DNA from: Helicoverpa zea
Lineage: Eukaryota; Arthropoda; Insecta; Lepidoptera; Noctuidae
DNA: 64,000 bases
Assembly (NCBI RefSeq): GCF_022581195.2
Contig: NC_061482.1
Coordinates: 7,502,001 to 7,566,000, forward strand
Direction of reading: 5' to 3'
The notes beneath the pieces were generated by a model. It had not been told where the DNA came from and ran no database searches. It saw nothing but the letters and a program-made list of their open reading frames with translations. Positions 48,604 to 58,258 of this stretch are shown piece after piece. How positions within the stretch are numbered: the first letter of the stretch is position 1; every line of letters starts with the position of its first letter. The position numbers and the translations under genes were made by a program.

Positions 48604-48910
48604 CTCTTCCTCGGCTTGCGCCTGGGTCTCCGGCGCTCGCCCTCCAACTCGTTCTCGAGCCCGCGACGACGCGGGCCCGGTGCTGCTCGACGACGCTCCA
48701 CTTTGCGGTCTTGTTGCACCTCCCGGATATCTTCCACTACGGCCACTCTAGGCACGCAGTCATCTTCCTCAATTGGTTTTGGTGTCTGCGGTGCGCCCAT
48801 CCGAAGATGGCGTTGACGCCACCACAGCACCCACGAGCTGATGTTGTCGCGAATCTTGGTAATGAACGAACCGGCTTCGATAAACCTCGACGGCTTCACG
48901 TCCACGATAT
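48604..48910 (-). CDS. internal exon of an unidentified host gene
   Basis: On the minus strand the exon starts after ATATTAG| (48911-48912 is the AG) and ends AAGAG|GTGAGT, a consensus donor (48598-48603). It is 307 nt: two bases completing a codon, 101 full codons, and two bases of the next. The peptide begins IVDVKPSRFIEAGSFITKIR, continues DNISSWVLWWRQRHLRMG, then PKPIEEDDCVPRVAVVEDIR, and becomes strongly basic (ERRRAAPGPRRRG, RRRPRRKPRKR). A Trp-rich amphipathic or membrane-proximal segment followed by a charged, probably disordered tail is what can be seen. I do not recognise the protein. GC content near 58% contrasts with the flanks. Neighbouring exons were not established; a segment at 49000-49130 resembles the start of this exon. 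Confidence 0.6.
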
Positions 48911-49257
48911 CTAATATTATATTTATTACTATTACAGACGTTATCTCTCGCTTAAATCTAACTTAACTTTCTAACGAAGGCTCAGCTGGCAGTGTAAGCG
49001 CACGTTAAGCGGTGATAGGTGAACTCAGCTATAAATCGCGCCCAACGATGTTCCCATCGGATAAACTCGAACGGAATCATGTCCACGTACAGTCCGATAT
49101 CACAAGCAAAATGTAAGCACTTATATATTTTAAATATAACTTATAAATATTGGCAGGAATGTGTGACAGTTAAGTTGGCGGTGGTCATTTCTACATTATT
49201 TGAACGTTTGGCCGCTCTTAAATTTCGGCGTAGCCATAGCGACGGCTTCACTGTTGT

Positions 49258-49500
49258 CAGTCACGGGTTCGTACATGGCGGGTGCGCGCGTATGGTGAGC
49301 GGTGCAAGCGTGCCGCGCGATGGCATCAACAAATGTTTACCGTGACTGACGTTACGTAACGAGTTCGTACCGAACGCGCAGCCGTGGTCGCGCGACGACG
49401 CCGAGCGCGCGAGTGCGGAGGCTTCGCTCGTATCGCTCCGAGCCGCCCGCCCTGCCGCCCGCCCTACCGCCGCGCGCCGCCCGCCCTCAGCTGCCTAACC
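49258..49500. promoter_or_regulatory. CpG-rich segment, possible promoter or 5' exon
   Basis: Dense in CG (for example GCGCGCGTATGG, GTCGCGCGACGACGCCGAGC, CCGCCGCGCGCCGCCCGCCC) and far richer than its surroundings. It lies about 350 bp upstream, in the minus sense, of the exon at 48604-48910, so it may hold that gene's transcription start or first exon. No TATA box or initiator stands out. CpG-rich patches can also be exonic. Confidence 0.4.
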
Positions 49501-49761
49501 CCTCTACCTGTTACCGCGGTATTGTCCTTACTCAATCATTTTTGGTCAAACTGTTCCGGCAATATTAGTTTTTAACTCTTGCTATCTGTTGTCAAGTATT
49601 GCAGTGATCGTAAATTAAGCCGCAACGCGCCGACGGGCGTAGACACTAACATTTTTATTGGGTCAGACGTGCGATCTCAAGGTCGCACAGAGAACATTCA
49701 CTTCGATTTAGTTTACGAGTTCTCTTAACAACCAGACATATTGTGTATAATACTGGACGCA

Positions 49762-49947
49762 ATGCGTAACAGAGATGATATTAAGACGGAAGACTTTGTG
49801 AATTGTCTTAATCTTGAACACTTTAAAATGCAAATCATTTTAAAATTTGACGCTTTAACTCGAGTTGTCTTTATTTGTGAACGTGTGAAACGACGTGGTG
49901 ATGCAGAGGATATCGTGTACATTTTAAAATTCGGGAATACCGGTTAA
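49762..49947 (+). CDS. small hypothetical ORF, 61 codons
   Basis: From ATG at 49762 the frame reads MRNRDDIKTEDFVNCLNLEH, then a hydrophobic/charged mix (VVFICERVKRRGDAEDIVYI) to TAA at 49945-49947. The composition is more protein-like than most frames in the window and the start follows a CpG-rich region, but I recognise no domain and see no supporting splice sites. Could be chance or a fragment of a divergently transcribed gene. Confidence 0.25.
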   Translation: MRNRDDIKTEDFVNCLNLEHFKMQIILKFDALTRVVFICERVKRRGDAEDIVYILKFGNTG

Positions 49948-50643
49948 AAAATCCAGCCTTTGGAGCAACCTGCATAAATTTTAGTTTTGTATTTTCTACA
50001 GGCAGTAAAATCGTGTTGAATATTCTTCCTTCGGAATATATGTTGCTGACTGAAATCCATTTATACTTGACAAACTAGTAGACAATGTAATGTGGGCTCA
50101 AGTACCGTCTATAATTTTTTTACGAAATTTGAAAACAATTGGGTTCTAAACTAAAAACTATTTATACCTATATTTTGTCAAATGGGTAAAAACTCCTTCG
50201 TTCTTAAGATGCATGCCAGATGTTCATCTCCGAGTCGAGTGGCTGAATGCCGGCTATCTATTGAAAGATCTCAATATCCGTAGCAATGTACATAGGTAGG
50301 TAGGTACGATTCGGCCGGTCCAGTTAACGCAGAGAATGTGGATACCATTTGGATAGTAAAGCTATGTAGATATATTTAAATACTGCCAACATAATTATAA
50401 AATACAATGAAAATAAACGGTAAAAAAATATGTAATTCTCGAACTATTTTTCGTATTTTATACCTGTATTTATTTAACACTTTGGAGATAAGCATCTCCA
50501 GGCGTCTAAAGGCACGTAGACATTACATTGTGCTCCATGATTTTAAATGTTTACGCATGTAAAACACACGCCCGTGCACAGCTTTTAACGGGCAAATGAT
50601 GATGATAAAATATTTTTCATAGTGCACCTATTCGTGGTAAGTC
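49948..50643. other. no gene seen
   Basis: AT-rich DNA between the small ORF and the SINE; no recognisable repeat or coding. Confidence 0.45.
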
Positions 50644-51056
50644 GTGGTGGCCTAGTGGGTAAAGAACAAACCTCTCATATTTGACAGCGTGGGTTCGATT
50701 CCAGGTCAGGCAAGTACCAATGCAACTTTTCTAAGTTTGTATATAGTTTCTAAGCGACCCAAAGCCCAATTCACCTGCAAACTCCATGGCAGGACAGCTT
50801 TATAAGTAGAACTTTCTAAGTATATCTTCTGAAGGTCCCGGCAGTCATTTAACATCCTTGACAGTCGTTACGGGTAGTCAGAAGCCAGTATGTCTGACAC
50901 CAGTCTTACCAAAGGGTACTGGGTTGCCCGGATAACTAGTTTAAGAGATCAGACAGGCAGTTGCTCCTTGTAAACTGGTACTCAACCGCATCCGGTTAGA
51001 CTGGAAGCCGACCAAAACATAGTTGGGAAAAGGCTCGGGAGGTGATGATGGCCTAT
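50644..51056 (+). mobile_element. tRNA-derived SINE, near full length
   Basis: The head carries both polymerase III promoter boxes: A box TGGCCTAGTGG (50648-50658) and B box GGTTCGATTCC (50692-50702), as in tRNA-derived SINEs. The body has CAAAGCCCAATTCACCTGCA and the tail GTAGTCAGAAGCCAG, ACTGGAAGCCGACC and GGTGATGATGGCC. Tail fragments of the same family occur at 46125-46295 and 51410-51555 and, inverted, at 20030 and 47165. It depends on a LINE partner for movement; which one is not shown. Confidence 0.85.
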
Positions 51057-51373
51057 TTATTCGTGGTAAAGTAATGAAACTCTTTCTTCAATCTCTCTTC
51101 CTGGCCGGAGCTGAGTGCAGAGAAGGATTCTGTGTTACGGAGATTGAATGAATCACAACACAAAACAACCAACATAACATGGCGTCCTCATCGACATAAT
51201 TTGTTTCTTCATTGTTAATCCAGCTAAACAAATACGTCAATTTATTGTCAGAAGTCATCACCATCACCCATTTTACATTAGTCCTTATTTTAGGTACATG
51301 AAGCCCTCTTTATCATAGAGCCCAATTATTCCTGGTAACGAATTACCACTATATCCTATCTATATATTTATAA

Positions 51374-51409
51374 ACTAGCTTCTGCCCGCGACTTCGTACG
51401 CGGATCCTG
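51374..51409 (+). mobile_element. Lep1/MINE-type 5' end only
   Basis: ACTAGCTTCTGCCCGCGACT continues to TCGTACGCGGATCCTG and then breaks off into a SINE tail. The matching 3' half (ATCCGTTCAGTAGTTCGG and an ACAGACATA run) appears at 52440-52515, so 51410-51995 may be later insertions into this element. Confidence 0.55.
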
Positions 51410-51555
51410 TCCCTTATGCCAGCGACTACGGGGTGTTGGGTTGAGCGGGTAACCGGGTTGTGGAGGTCAGATAGGCAGTCGCTCCTTGTAAAACACTGGT
51501 ACTCAGTTGCATCGTGACTGGAAGTCAACCCTAACATAATTGGGACAAAGGCTCT
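51410..51555 (+). repeat. SINE tail fragment
   Basis: GGAGGTCAGATAGGCAGTCG, ACACTGGTACTCAGTTGCAT and GACTGGAAGTCAACCC match the tail of the SINE at 50644-51056. Confidence 0.65.
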
Positions 51556-51990
51556 TGAGATAATAACGATAATAATAATGAGATATAGGCACCGCAGGAC
51601 ATCTGAGGCTGATGGTGGGGAGTAGCGACCCCGCGGGGCTATATATACTGAGTTCTCCAGGGAGAGTATACTGTCCCCCATCTCCGGCCGGTCGGAGTGA
51701 ACCATGACGGGGGTAGGTCTCACGCCTCTGGCTTGGCTTGGCCGTCCAGAGTGGAGTCGCTAGAGCAGGATTAGTAGCCCTGCTCGGAGGGTAGGTGCCT
51801 CATGGTAGGCACAGGGAGCGCGTAATCTGCGTTTAAAGTCCGCCGAGGTATCCTCACCCTTCAGCCGCTCATGTCCCTGTTGTCCTCTTGTTGCTATTCA
51901 GTGACTGGTTCCCGGGGGCCCAGTAAGTGAGGTGGCGAGTCTCCACCTGCCATTTTTACACATATAATACATTGTCATCCACTAACATCC
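51556..51990 (-). repeat. non-LTR 3'-end fragment, inverted mate of 57780-58258
   Basis: Its reverse complement aligns with 57800-58258: GGCAGGTGGAGACTCGCCA, CTTACTGGGCCCCCGGGAA, GGACTTTAAACGCAGATTAC, GAGATGGGGGACAGTATACT, TAGCCCCGCGGGGTCGCTAC and a terminal ATTATTATTAT tail. No coding is visible; it looks like a 3' UTR with a TTA-repeat tail, thus a truncated LINE copy. With its mate it brackets the Jockey-type element in opposite orientation. Confidence 0.7.
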
Positions 51991-51995
51991 CATCA

Positions 51996-52392
51996 GCTGG
52001 GCTCCTGGAGTTCCACATCAGGTGTTTTAGAGAGTGCTTATCAGATTGAACAACTTTTGCTAAAACGTTATACCTCTATATGCTATAGTCTAGCTGGGCC
52101 CCTGGAGTTCCACATCAGGTGTTTTAGATCTTCAATTTGTATAAGTAAACAGAAAGTGCTTATCAAATTGAACAACTTTTGCTAAAACGTCATACCTGTA
52201 TATGGTACAGAGAAGCAGGGCTCTTGGGGTTCCACATCAGGTGTTCCAGATCTTAAAATTTATTATCTCAGCTGAAAATGCTCATCACATGAAACAATTT
52301 TTGCCATGGCACCATTTTTGTATCTCTTATAGTTTCGTTGGTCTGTTGGAGTTCTGCATCAGGTCTTCAAGTTTCGAAGATAAATTATAGCC
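51996..52392 (+). repeat. degenerate ~97-122-bp tandem repeat, about 3.5 units
   Basis: Units begin at 51996, 52093, 52215 and about 52337, each opening GCTGGGCTCCTGGAGTTCCA or a variant, followed by CATCAGGTGTTTTAGA and AACTTTTGCTAAAACG. The first unit lacks a ~25-bp internal segment present in the second and third; the last is partial. Divergence between units shows that this array is old, unlike the 36-bp array at 8972. Confidence 0.8.
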
Positions 52393-52398
52393 TATATA

Positions 52399-52656
52399 TT
52401 GACCAGGCTTAATACTGATACAACAAAGAAAAAATCATTGAAATCCGTTCAGTAGTTCGGAAGATTAACGTGTACAAACAAACAGACATACAGACATACA
52501 GACATGCAGACATACAGACAGAATTTTTTTTTTGATTTGTGCTCCATTACTGTTTCTAAACCCCACCCAATTATTATTTTTTTAATATATTCAATGTACA
52601 GACACACTTTTTTACAGATTTATTATATGTATAATAGATATACAATACAATGGAAC
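52399..52656 (+). repeat. Helitron-like 3' region with ACAGACAT microsatellite
   Basis: GAAATCCGTTCAGTAGTTCG is a hallmark of lepidopteran Lep1/MINE elements. It is followed by an ACAGACAT run (52482-52520), a T-run and a terminal ATTATATGTATAATAGATAT. It directly precedes the 5' end of the Jockey-type element at 52657. Confidence 0.55.
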
Positions 52657-52850
52657 GTTGTTTGTACTTTGTTGTGAACGGACGTCTCGAATATTTATAA
52701 AATTAATAAATAAAAACTCGCTGAATCGTGACCTAGTTAGTTTTTACATACTGACCGAATCACTCTGTGAAACGTAAACAATACTTTTGCTTATTATTGT
52801 CAAGCAAAATAAAATGTGTAAAGTGTTACCAAGCCAATATCTGTGACACA

Positions 52851-54113
52851 ATGGCGAGCAGCCCCTTTAGCCGGGGTGACCGGTGTGCCCGGAGTCCGCC
52901 TCCTACACCCGTGGCCGCAGCTAGACCTCCACCCGTGCCTGCACATGCACCCCCTCAGACGCCTACGCAAAAAAACGAGGTGGAGGTGATCTCGACGCCA
53001 GAAATCCAAAACTGGATGAAGATTATCGACCAGTATCTAGGTGAAGTGTGCACTATTGCTACAGAGGGCAAATTAAACTCAGACCAAAAAATGCGCATAA
53101 GTAGTTTATGCATGAAAATTGGCCACGGCACATCTCAAATGGCTGTTCAGTACCAGTCCATCAAGATGAAAGCAGTTATGGCTACCTCTACCGTCGAAAG
53201 ACTGGAAGAACAAATGGAAGAACAACTTAATTTGTCGGAGCAATTACAACAATTGAAGTTGACAATTGGAGCATCTAACAAGCCAAACACCGGACCTTCT
53301 TTTGCTGATATGGTTAAAAAAAGTTCCAACAAATTTATACAGCCCTTAAATTTAAGCTCAGTGGCCATCTATCCTAACGACAAATTAAAATCCAGTGAGG
53401 AGACAAAGTCACTTGTACAAAAAATCATATGCCCTGAACAGATGAAACTACAAGTGAGAGGACTACGCAAGACTAGAAACGGCGGTGTAATCATCAGCAC
53501 TGAAACCAAAGACGACATTGAGAAAGTTAAGAAATCGATGCAGTCAACAAATACAGGCCTAATAGTCGGCGAACCCCATAAAAGAAAACCTAGAGTTGTA
53601 ATTTGTGGAGTGCCCTCATCGATGCAAGATAAGGAAGTATTTACGTGTTTGTACAACCAAAACCTAGCCGACAAACTACAGGACTGTAGCCTAGAGACGT
53701 TTTTGTCCTCTGTTAAGCTGAGCCACAAATCAGGTAAGAAGGATGCTGATACCTGTAACTTTATAATAGAAGTATCTGCACAAATACGTAAAGCCCTCAT
53801 GTGCAAAGACCGAGCATTCATTAACTGGTCGTCCTGCCCTGTAAGAGACTTCACTCTAGTGACACGATGTTACAAATGTCAGCAGTACGGACATGCGGCT
53901 AAATCATGTCGGGAGACCACCTACATATGTGGGCACTGTGGTGAATTGGGTCATTCCATCAAAGAATGCACCAAGAAAGAAGAGGAACCAAAATGCGCTA
54001 CTTGCTTGCACTTCAAAAAGCCAAGCAATCATAAGACAGGTGCTGCGGACTGTCCGGCGAAAATTATGGCAGAAAATAGGTACATAAATTCAATAGATTA
54101 TGGAGGCGCCTAG
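52851..54113 (+). CDS. LINE ORF1 (Gag-like, CCHC knuckles), copy 1
   Basis: RNA-binding structural protein that packages the element transcript into ribonucleoprotein. I place the start at the ATG in CACAATGGCG (420 residues); the frame is open 28 codons further upstream but without an ATG. Order: a Pro-rich N-terminus (PPPTPVAAARPPPVPAHAPP), a helical and probably coiled-coil stretch (TVERLEEQMEEQLNLSEQLQ), an RRM-like middle region (PRVVICGVPSSMQDKEVFTC), then three zinc knuckles: CYKCQQYGHAAKSC, CGHCGELGHSIKEC and CATCLHFKKPSNHK...C. This layout is standard for the Jockey, CR1 and R1 groups. The last 14 nt overlap the start of ORF2. Confidence 0.9.
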   Translation: MASSPFSRGDRCARSPPPTPVAAARPPPVPAHAPPQTPTQKNEVEVISTPEIQNWMKIIDQYLGEVCTIATEGKLNSDQKMRISSLCMKIGHGTSQMAVQYQSIKMKAVMATSTVERLEEQMEEQLNLSEQLQQLKLTIGASNKPNTGPSFADMVKKSSNKFIQPLNLSSVAIYPNDKLKSSEETKSLVQKIICPEQMKLQVRGLRKTRNGGVIISTETKDDIEKVKKSMQSTNTGLIVGEPHKRKPRVVICGVPSSMQDKEVFTCLYNQNLADKLQDCSLETFLSSVKLSHKSGKKDADTCNFIIEVSAQIRKALMCKDRAFINWSSCPVRDFTLVTRCYKCQQYGHAAKSCRETTYICGHCGELGHSIKECTKKEEEPKCATCLHFKKPSNHKTGAADCPAKIMAENRYINSIDYGGA

Positions 54114-57108
54114 GAGCGCCGTAAATTACGATTCTTCAGGCCTTATTTGTTATTTTTATACTATTTTAAGTATGTTTCATAATATTATTAGTGACATAGA
54201 TAATTTCTCTGTATCTCAATCGGGAGTGTGTGATGTTGAACACTGCAAACAATATCTGTCCTCTTACACTAGCCCACTAACCATACTAACCCAAAACATT
54301 CGCAGTGTTTTTAAGAATTTTGATAACTTAAGCATTTTTCTAAAACGTTTGGACATAAATTGTGACATCATTGTCCTAACCGAATGTTGGCTTGCTAAGC
54401 AATATAACATACCACAAATACCGGGATATTGCATGTACAAGAGTAACTCAACTACCAATCAGAACGATGGCGTGATAGTTTATGCTCGAGATCATCTAAA
54501 TGTGTCTATCATTGAACCAAAAATGAACGACTGCAGCAGATTGTTGGTTAAAATTGGAGCTGATTTTGCGATATTGGCTGTGTATCGATCTCCGTCCGTT
54601 ACAAATGTAAACAATTTCACGTACTCTTTAAACGACACCTTGCAAAGCCTATCATCCTTTAAAAATATAATTTTAACTGGAGATATTAATATCAATATTC
54701 TTCCGGGAAAAACAGATGCTTCGGCAGAGGAATATATGAACCTATGCGCCTTCCATGGGTTGCTACCCGCTCACACGCACCCTACACATCAAAGTGGCTC
54801 CTGCTTGGATCACATAATGCTTAAAACCAACTTCCCTGCACTTACCCTTGTAACTAATTCCACAATAACAGATCACAGCGCTACCCTGCTTATTCTTAAC
54901 TGTAAATTTCCTAAGGTCGCCCCTCGCACAGTATCTAAATTAAAGATACATAAACTTGAAGAAGACTTAGGCAATATTGATTTTGACCCAGTGTACAATT
55001 CCGCTGATCCGCAGTTTTGTATGTTGTACCTAATTAAAAAAGTGCAACATGCAATTCAAAAGAACACAGTCATATCTAGATTAAATAACAAAACCTACAA
55101 CATCAAGCCTTGGATCACGACCGGTCTTATACGTTGTATGAAAAATAGAGATAAACTGCATACAAAGGCTAAAGGTAATCCGAATAATTTAATATTGCAA
55201 GTGTCATATAAGCGATATCGTAACTTTTGTAACGACCTCCTAAAAAAAGTAAAACGCAATTATGATAATACTGCACTGAAAGAGGCTGGTGGAGATAACA
55301 AAAAGATCTGGAAAATTGTTAAAAATGTGACGTACAATACAAAACAGAATCAGTCTTCTTCAGGTTTATTAAATGCACATTCATCACAGTTAACAGCGGC
55401 GAATATTGCAAATAATTTCTTTGTTAACGTAGGCAAGCGCTTAGCTGAAAAAAATCGTGGACAATCGCAGTGCCTAACAAGCTCATTGCATGCACCCAAC
55501 ACTACCTTATCATCTTTTGTGTTACTAGATACTGACGAAGCGGAAATTGAAAGGATTATTATGGGTCTAAAAGTCGACTCTGCAGTAGGCTGGGATAACA
55601 TATCTAACAAAATTCTAAAGCAATTTAAAGACCTTTTAGTACCGCCCTTAACGGTCATCTTTAATAAATGTTTAAATACAGGAGTTTTCCCTAAGTGTTT
55701 AAAAAAAGCTGTTGTTGTCCCAGTTTACAAATCGGGGAGTAAAGACCAAGTGACAAATTATAGACCTATTTCCTTACTGCCCTCTATGTCCAAAATATTG
55801 GAAAAGATTATAAACAATAGGCTTTATAAATATCTGGAGGATAAATCTATTCTCTCTACGCAGCAGTTTGGATTTAGACCTAAAATGTCCACTGATGATG
55901 CCGTACACCATCTAACCGCCTATCTAGCACAAGAACTTGATAAAGGTAACCACACAGTAGGTATATTCCTCGACCTAGCAAAAGCTTTTGACACGGTTTC
56001 TATTCCCATCCTGTTGCGCAAGCTTGAAGCCATAGGTATCAGAGATATTCAGCTGAAACTTTTTAAAAGCTACCTAGAAGAACGAACGCAATGTGTCAAG
56101 ATTGGAAATGTTGTTAGCGATGATGAAAAAAGCACCGATTTCGGTATTCCCCAAGGAAGTATTTTGGGCCCTTCACTCTTCCTAATATACATAAACGATC
56201 TCTGTAATCTAAATTTAGATCACGGCCATATCGTTTGTTATGCAGACGATACGGCTCTTTTGTTTTCAGCTGACTCAGTAGAAAATGTCTACAAGTATGC
56301 GCAAAACGGATTCAATGTTATTAATAAATGGCTTCAAAATAACTCACTAACTTTAAATGCTGACAAGACAAACTACGTCAAGTTTTCGATGCGCAAGCAA
56401 AAACTAATTGGCACTAACACAACATTATATGCACATTATCATAACTGCACAACTTGCACAAATAACCAGTGCGCCTGTCCCAGTATTAAAATGTCACGTA
56501 CAGTAAAGTACCTCGGAATTATTATAGATGACACACTTTCGTTTAAAGATCACATTGAAACTGTAAATAATAGGATTCGTAAATTGACATTTGTTTTCAA
56601 AAAATTACGTTACATTGCAGACCCAAAAATAATTAGACAAGTCTACTTTGCTCTATGTCAATCGATATTAACATACTGTATTACCACATGGGGTGGAGCG
56701 AGTAAAACATTGTTGTTAATTATTGAGAGAGCCCAGAGAGCAATTCTCAAGGTGTCTACTTTCCGGCCCTTCCTTTTTCCCACTAACCTGCTATACAAAA
56801 AGTGTGAAGTACTAACCGTCCGTCAGTTATTTATAATGGGCATTGTATTAAAACAGCACTCAGAGCTAACATATAGCACGGAAGTTACTAACAAAAGACG
56901 TAAAGATATAGTCTGTCCTCAAAATCACACCAAACATGCTTTCACATCAAAATTTTACCTGTTTCTTGGTCCTCTACTTTACAATAGATTGAACGCGAAA
57001 GCAAACATTTATGACTTGAATCAAGTAAACTGTAAAAAAGTACTGAAAGAAACTCTTCAAAAAATGTCCTACGATGATACAGAGAATTTATTGACTGTGC
57101 TAAAGTGA
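54100..57108 (+). CDS. LINE ORF2 endonuclease-reverse transcriptase, copy 1
   Basis: 1002 residues, starting with ATGGAGGCGCCTAGGAG inside the end of ORF1 (14-nt overlap, +1 frame), which suggests termination-reinitiation. Residues 60-270 are the endonuclease: Asn66 in TQNIRS, Glu95 in LTECWL, Asp195/Asn197 in TGDININ, Asp237 in CLDHIM, Asp258/His259 in TDHSA. The reverse transcriptase spans roughly 490-780 with NYRPISLLPSMSKILEKI, FLDLAKAFDTV (623-633), GIPQGSILGPSLFLIYIND and YADD (714-717). The C-terminal third carries KYLGIIIDDTLSFKDHI and a CTTCTNNQCAC cluster. No RNase H domain is evident. All catalytic residues are present. CR1/Jockey-type, exact clade not settled. Confidence 0.93.
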   Translation: MEAPRSAVNYDSSGLICYFYTILSMFHNIISDIDNFSVSQSGVCDVEHCKQYLSSYTSPLTILTQNIRSVFKNFDNLSIFLKRLDINCDIIVLTECWLAKQYNIPQIPGYCMYKSNSTTNQNDGVIVYARDHLNVSIIEPKMNDCSRLLVKIGADFAILAVYRSPSVTNVNNFTYSLNDTLQSLSSFKNIILTGDININILPGKTDASAEEYMNLCAFHGLLPAHTHPTHQSGSCLDHIMLKTNFPALTLVTNSTITDHSATLLILNCKFPKVAPRTVSKLKIHKLEEDLGNIDFDPVYNSADPQFCMLYLIKKVQHAIQKNTVISRLNNKTYNIKPWITTGLIRCMKNRDKLHTKAKGNPNNLILQVSYKRYRNFCNDLLKKVKRNYDNTALKEAGGDNKKIWKIVKNVTYNTKQNQSSSGLLNAHSSQLTAANIANNFFVNVGKRLAEKNRGQSQCLTSSLHAPNTTLSSFVLLDTDEAEIERIIMGLKVDSAVGWDNISNKILKQFKDLLVPPLTVIFNKCLNTGVFPKCLKKAVVVPVYKSGSKDQVTNYRPISLLPSMSKILEKIINNRLYKYLEDKSILSTQQFGFRPKMSTDDAVHHLTAYLAQELDKGNHTVGIFLDLAKAFDTVSIPILLRKLEAIGIRDIQLKLFKSYLEERTQCVKIGNVVSDDEKSTDFGIPQGSILGPSLFLIYINDLCNLNLDHGHIVCYADDTALLFSADSVENVYKYAQNGFNVINKWLQNNSLTLNADKTNYVKFSMRKQKLIGTNTTLYAHYHNCTTCTNNQCACPSIKMSRTVKYLGIIIDDTLSFKDHIETVNNRIRKLTFVFKKLRYIADPKIIRQVYFALCQSILTYCITTWGGASKTLLLIIERAQRAILKVSTFRPFLFPTNLLYKKCEVLTVRQLFIMGIVLKQHSELTYSTEVTNKRRKDIVCPQNHTKHAFTSKFYLFLGPLLYNRLNAKANIYDLNQVNCKKVLKETLQKMSYDDTENLLTVLK

Positions 57109-57512
57109 CTTTGTTTATTGTTTATTTTGTTTTTATACAAGTTTTTGACTAATATTATATATTTTTAAGTGGTTTATAAAATTAATTTTGTTAATATTTT
57201 ATTTTTATACAATTTTTGATAAATATTATTTATTTTAAATGACTTGTTAATTAAGAAACTAGATGTTAAGATATGGTAATACTGTAGTAGTAAAATACAA
57301 CTTGTCCACAATACAGATAGTTTACACATTTAAATGTGCTTTAGAATCCTTTTGTTTATTTGTTAATTTTAAATTATTTTAGCTCTTCTCGCCTGAAACA
57401 CAGGATATCCTAGTTCAGGCACGTAAGACTCGGATATAAGCTTATATTTAAGACTCAATGTAATTCATGCTGTAATGTAATTTAAATAAAAATATTATTA
57501 TATTATTATTTG

Positions 57513-58258
57513 TATGTCTCTAACCGACCACGGGACTACAGAGTCCCGGATTTTTGGAAGGCGAACGTGGGGCCGAAGCCAACACGCTGAAGCCCTTTTG
57601 AGACAACTTTAATGAAATGGTAACACAAAACCGACGATTATCCCTGTATACACTATAGAAATGTACCCAAGGACAATCCCCGGTTCTGTGCTAAACTATT
57701 GCTAACTATGGATGAAAACTACTTAGGCTATTGTGATGGGATGCTAATGGACTAGGAATGGGGAAACTACGGGAACTATGGCACCTGCCGATGACAATGT
57801 ATTAAATACATGTTAAAATGGCAGGTGGAGACTCGCCAACTCACTTACTGGGCCCCCGGGAATCAGTCACTGAAAAGCAACAAGAGGGCAACAGGGACAT
57901 GAGCGGCTGAGAAGGGTGAGGATACCTCAGCGGACTTTAAACGCAGATCACGCGCTCCCTGTGGGTCCAGCATCACCGGCCCACTCGCCACTTACCACGA
58001 GGCACCTACCCTCCGAGCAGGACTAACCTTGCTCTAGCGACTCCACTCTGACCGGCCGATGAAGGCAAGCCAAGAGGCGGGAGACCTATCCCCCGTCATG
58101 CCTCACTCCGGCAAGCCGGAGATGGGGGACAGTATACTCTCCCTGGAGCACTCGGATATATAGCCCCGCGGGGTCGCTACTCCCCGTCATCCGCCTCAGA
58201 TGCCCTGCGGGGCTCATCCGCCTCAGATGCCCTGCGGGGCTTATATTATTATTATTAT
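57513..58258 (+). repeat. non-LTR 3'-end repeat with TTA tail
   Basis: Begins right after the tail of Jockey-type copy 1 with CCGACCACGGGACTACAGAG and ends in a TTATATTATTATTATTATTA tail. From about 57800 it matches the inverted copy at 51556-51990. A 27-bp segment starting CATCCGCCTCAGATGCCCTG is duplicated exactly in tandem (58188-58214 and 58215-58241). No protein is encoded. It is probably the 3' UTR of another LINE family, 5' truncated. Confidence 0.65.

Larger units (their letters stand above)
52657..57512 (+). mobile_element. full-length Jockey-superfamily LINE, copy 1
   Basis: The 5' boundary is set by comparison: identity with the second copy begins at GTTGTTTGTACTTTGTTGTG (52657 and 60180) and fails one base earlier. 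The element has a ~195-bp 5' UTR, ORF1, an overlapping ORF2, and a ~400-bp AT-rich 3' UTR with CGCCTGAAACACAGGATATC, AATAAA at 57485 and an ATTATTATATTATTATT tail. Length is about 4.86 kb. Both ORFs are open. A target duplication was not identified. Confidence 0.9.

Noticed and set aside
49019..49345. 108-codon plus-strand ORF
   Set aside because: Overlaps the segment that reads better on the minus strand and runs into the CpG-rich block; composition is unconvincing. Part of it (ELSYKSRPTMFPSDKLERNH in another frame) is open too, so strand remains undecided.
50644..50705. A functional tRNA gene
   Set aside because: A and B boxes are present, but the sequence lacks a cloverleaf that closes and continues into a SINE body; it is a tRNA-derived SINE head.
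53369..53854. 161-codon minus-strand ORF (and its twin at 60892-61377)
   Set aside because: Antisense to ORF1 of the Jockey-type element; no independent support.
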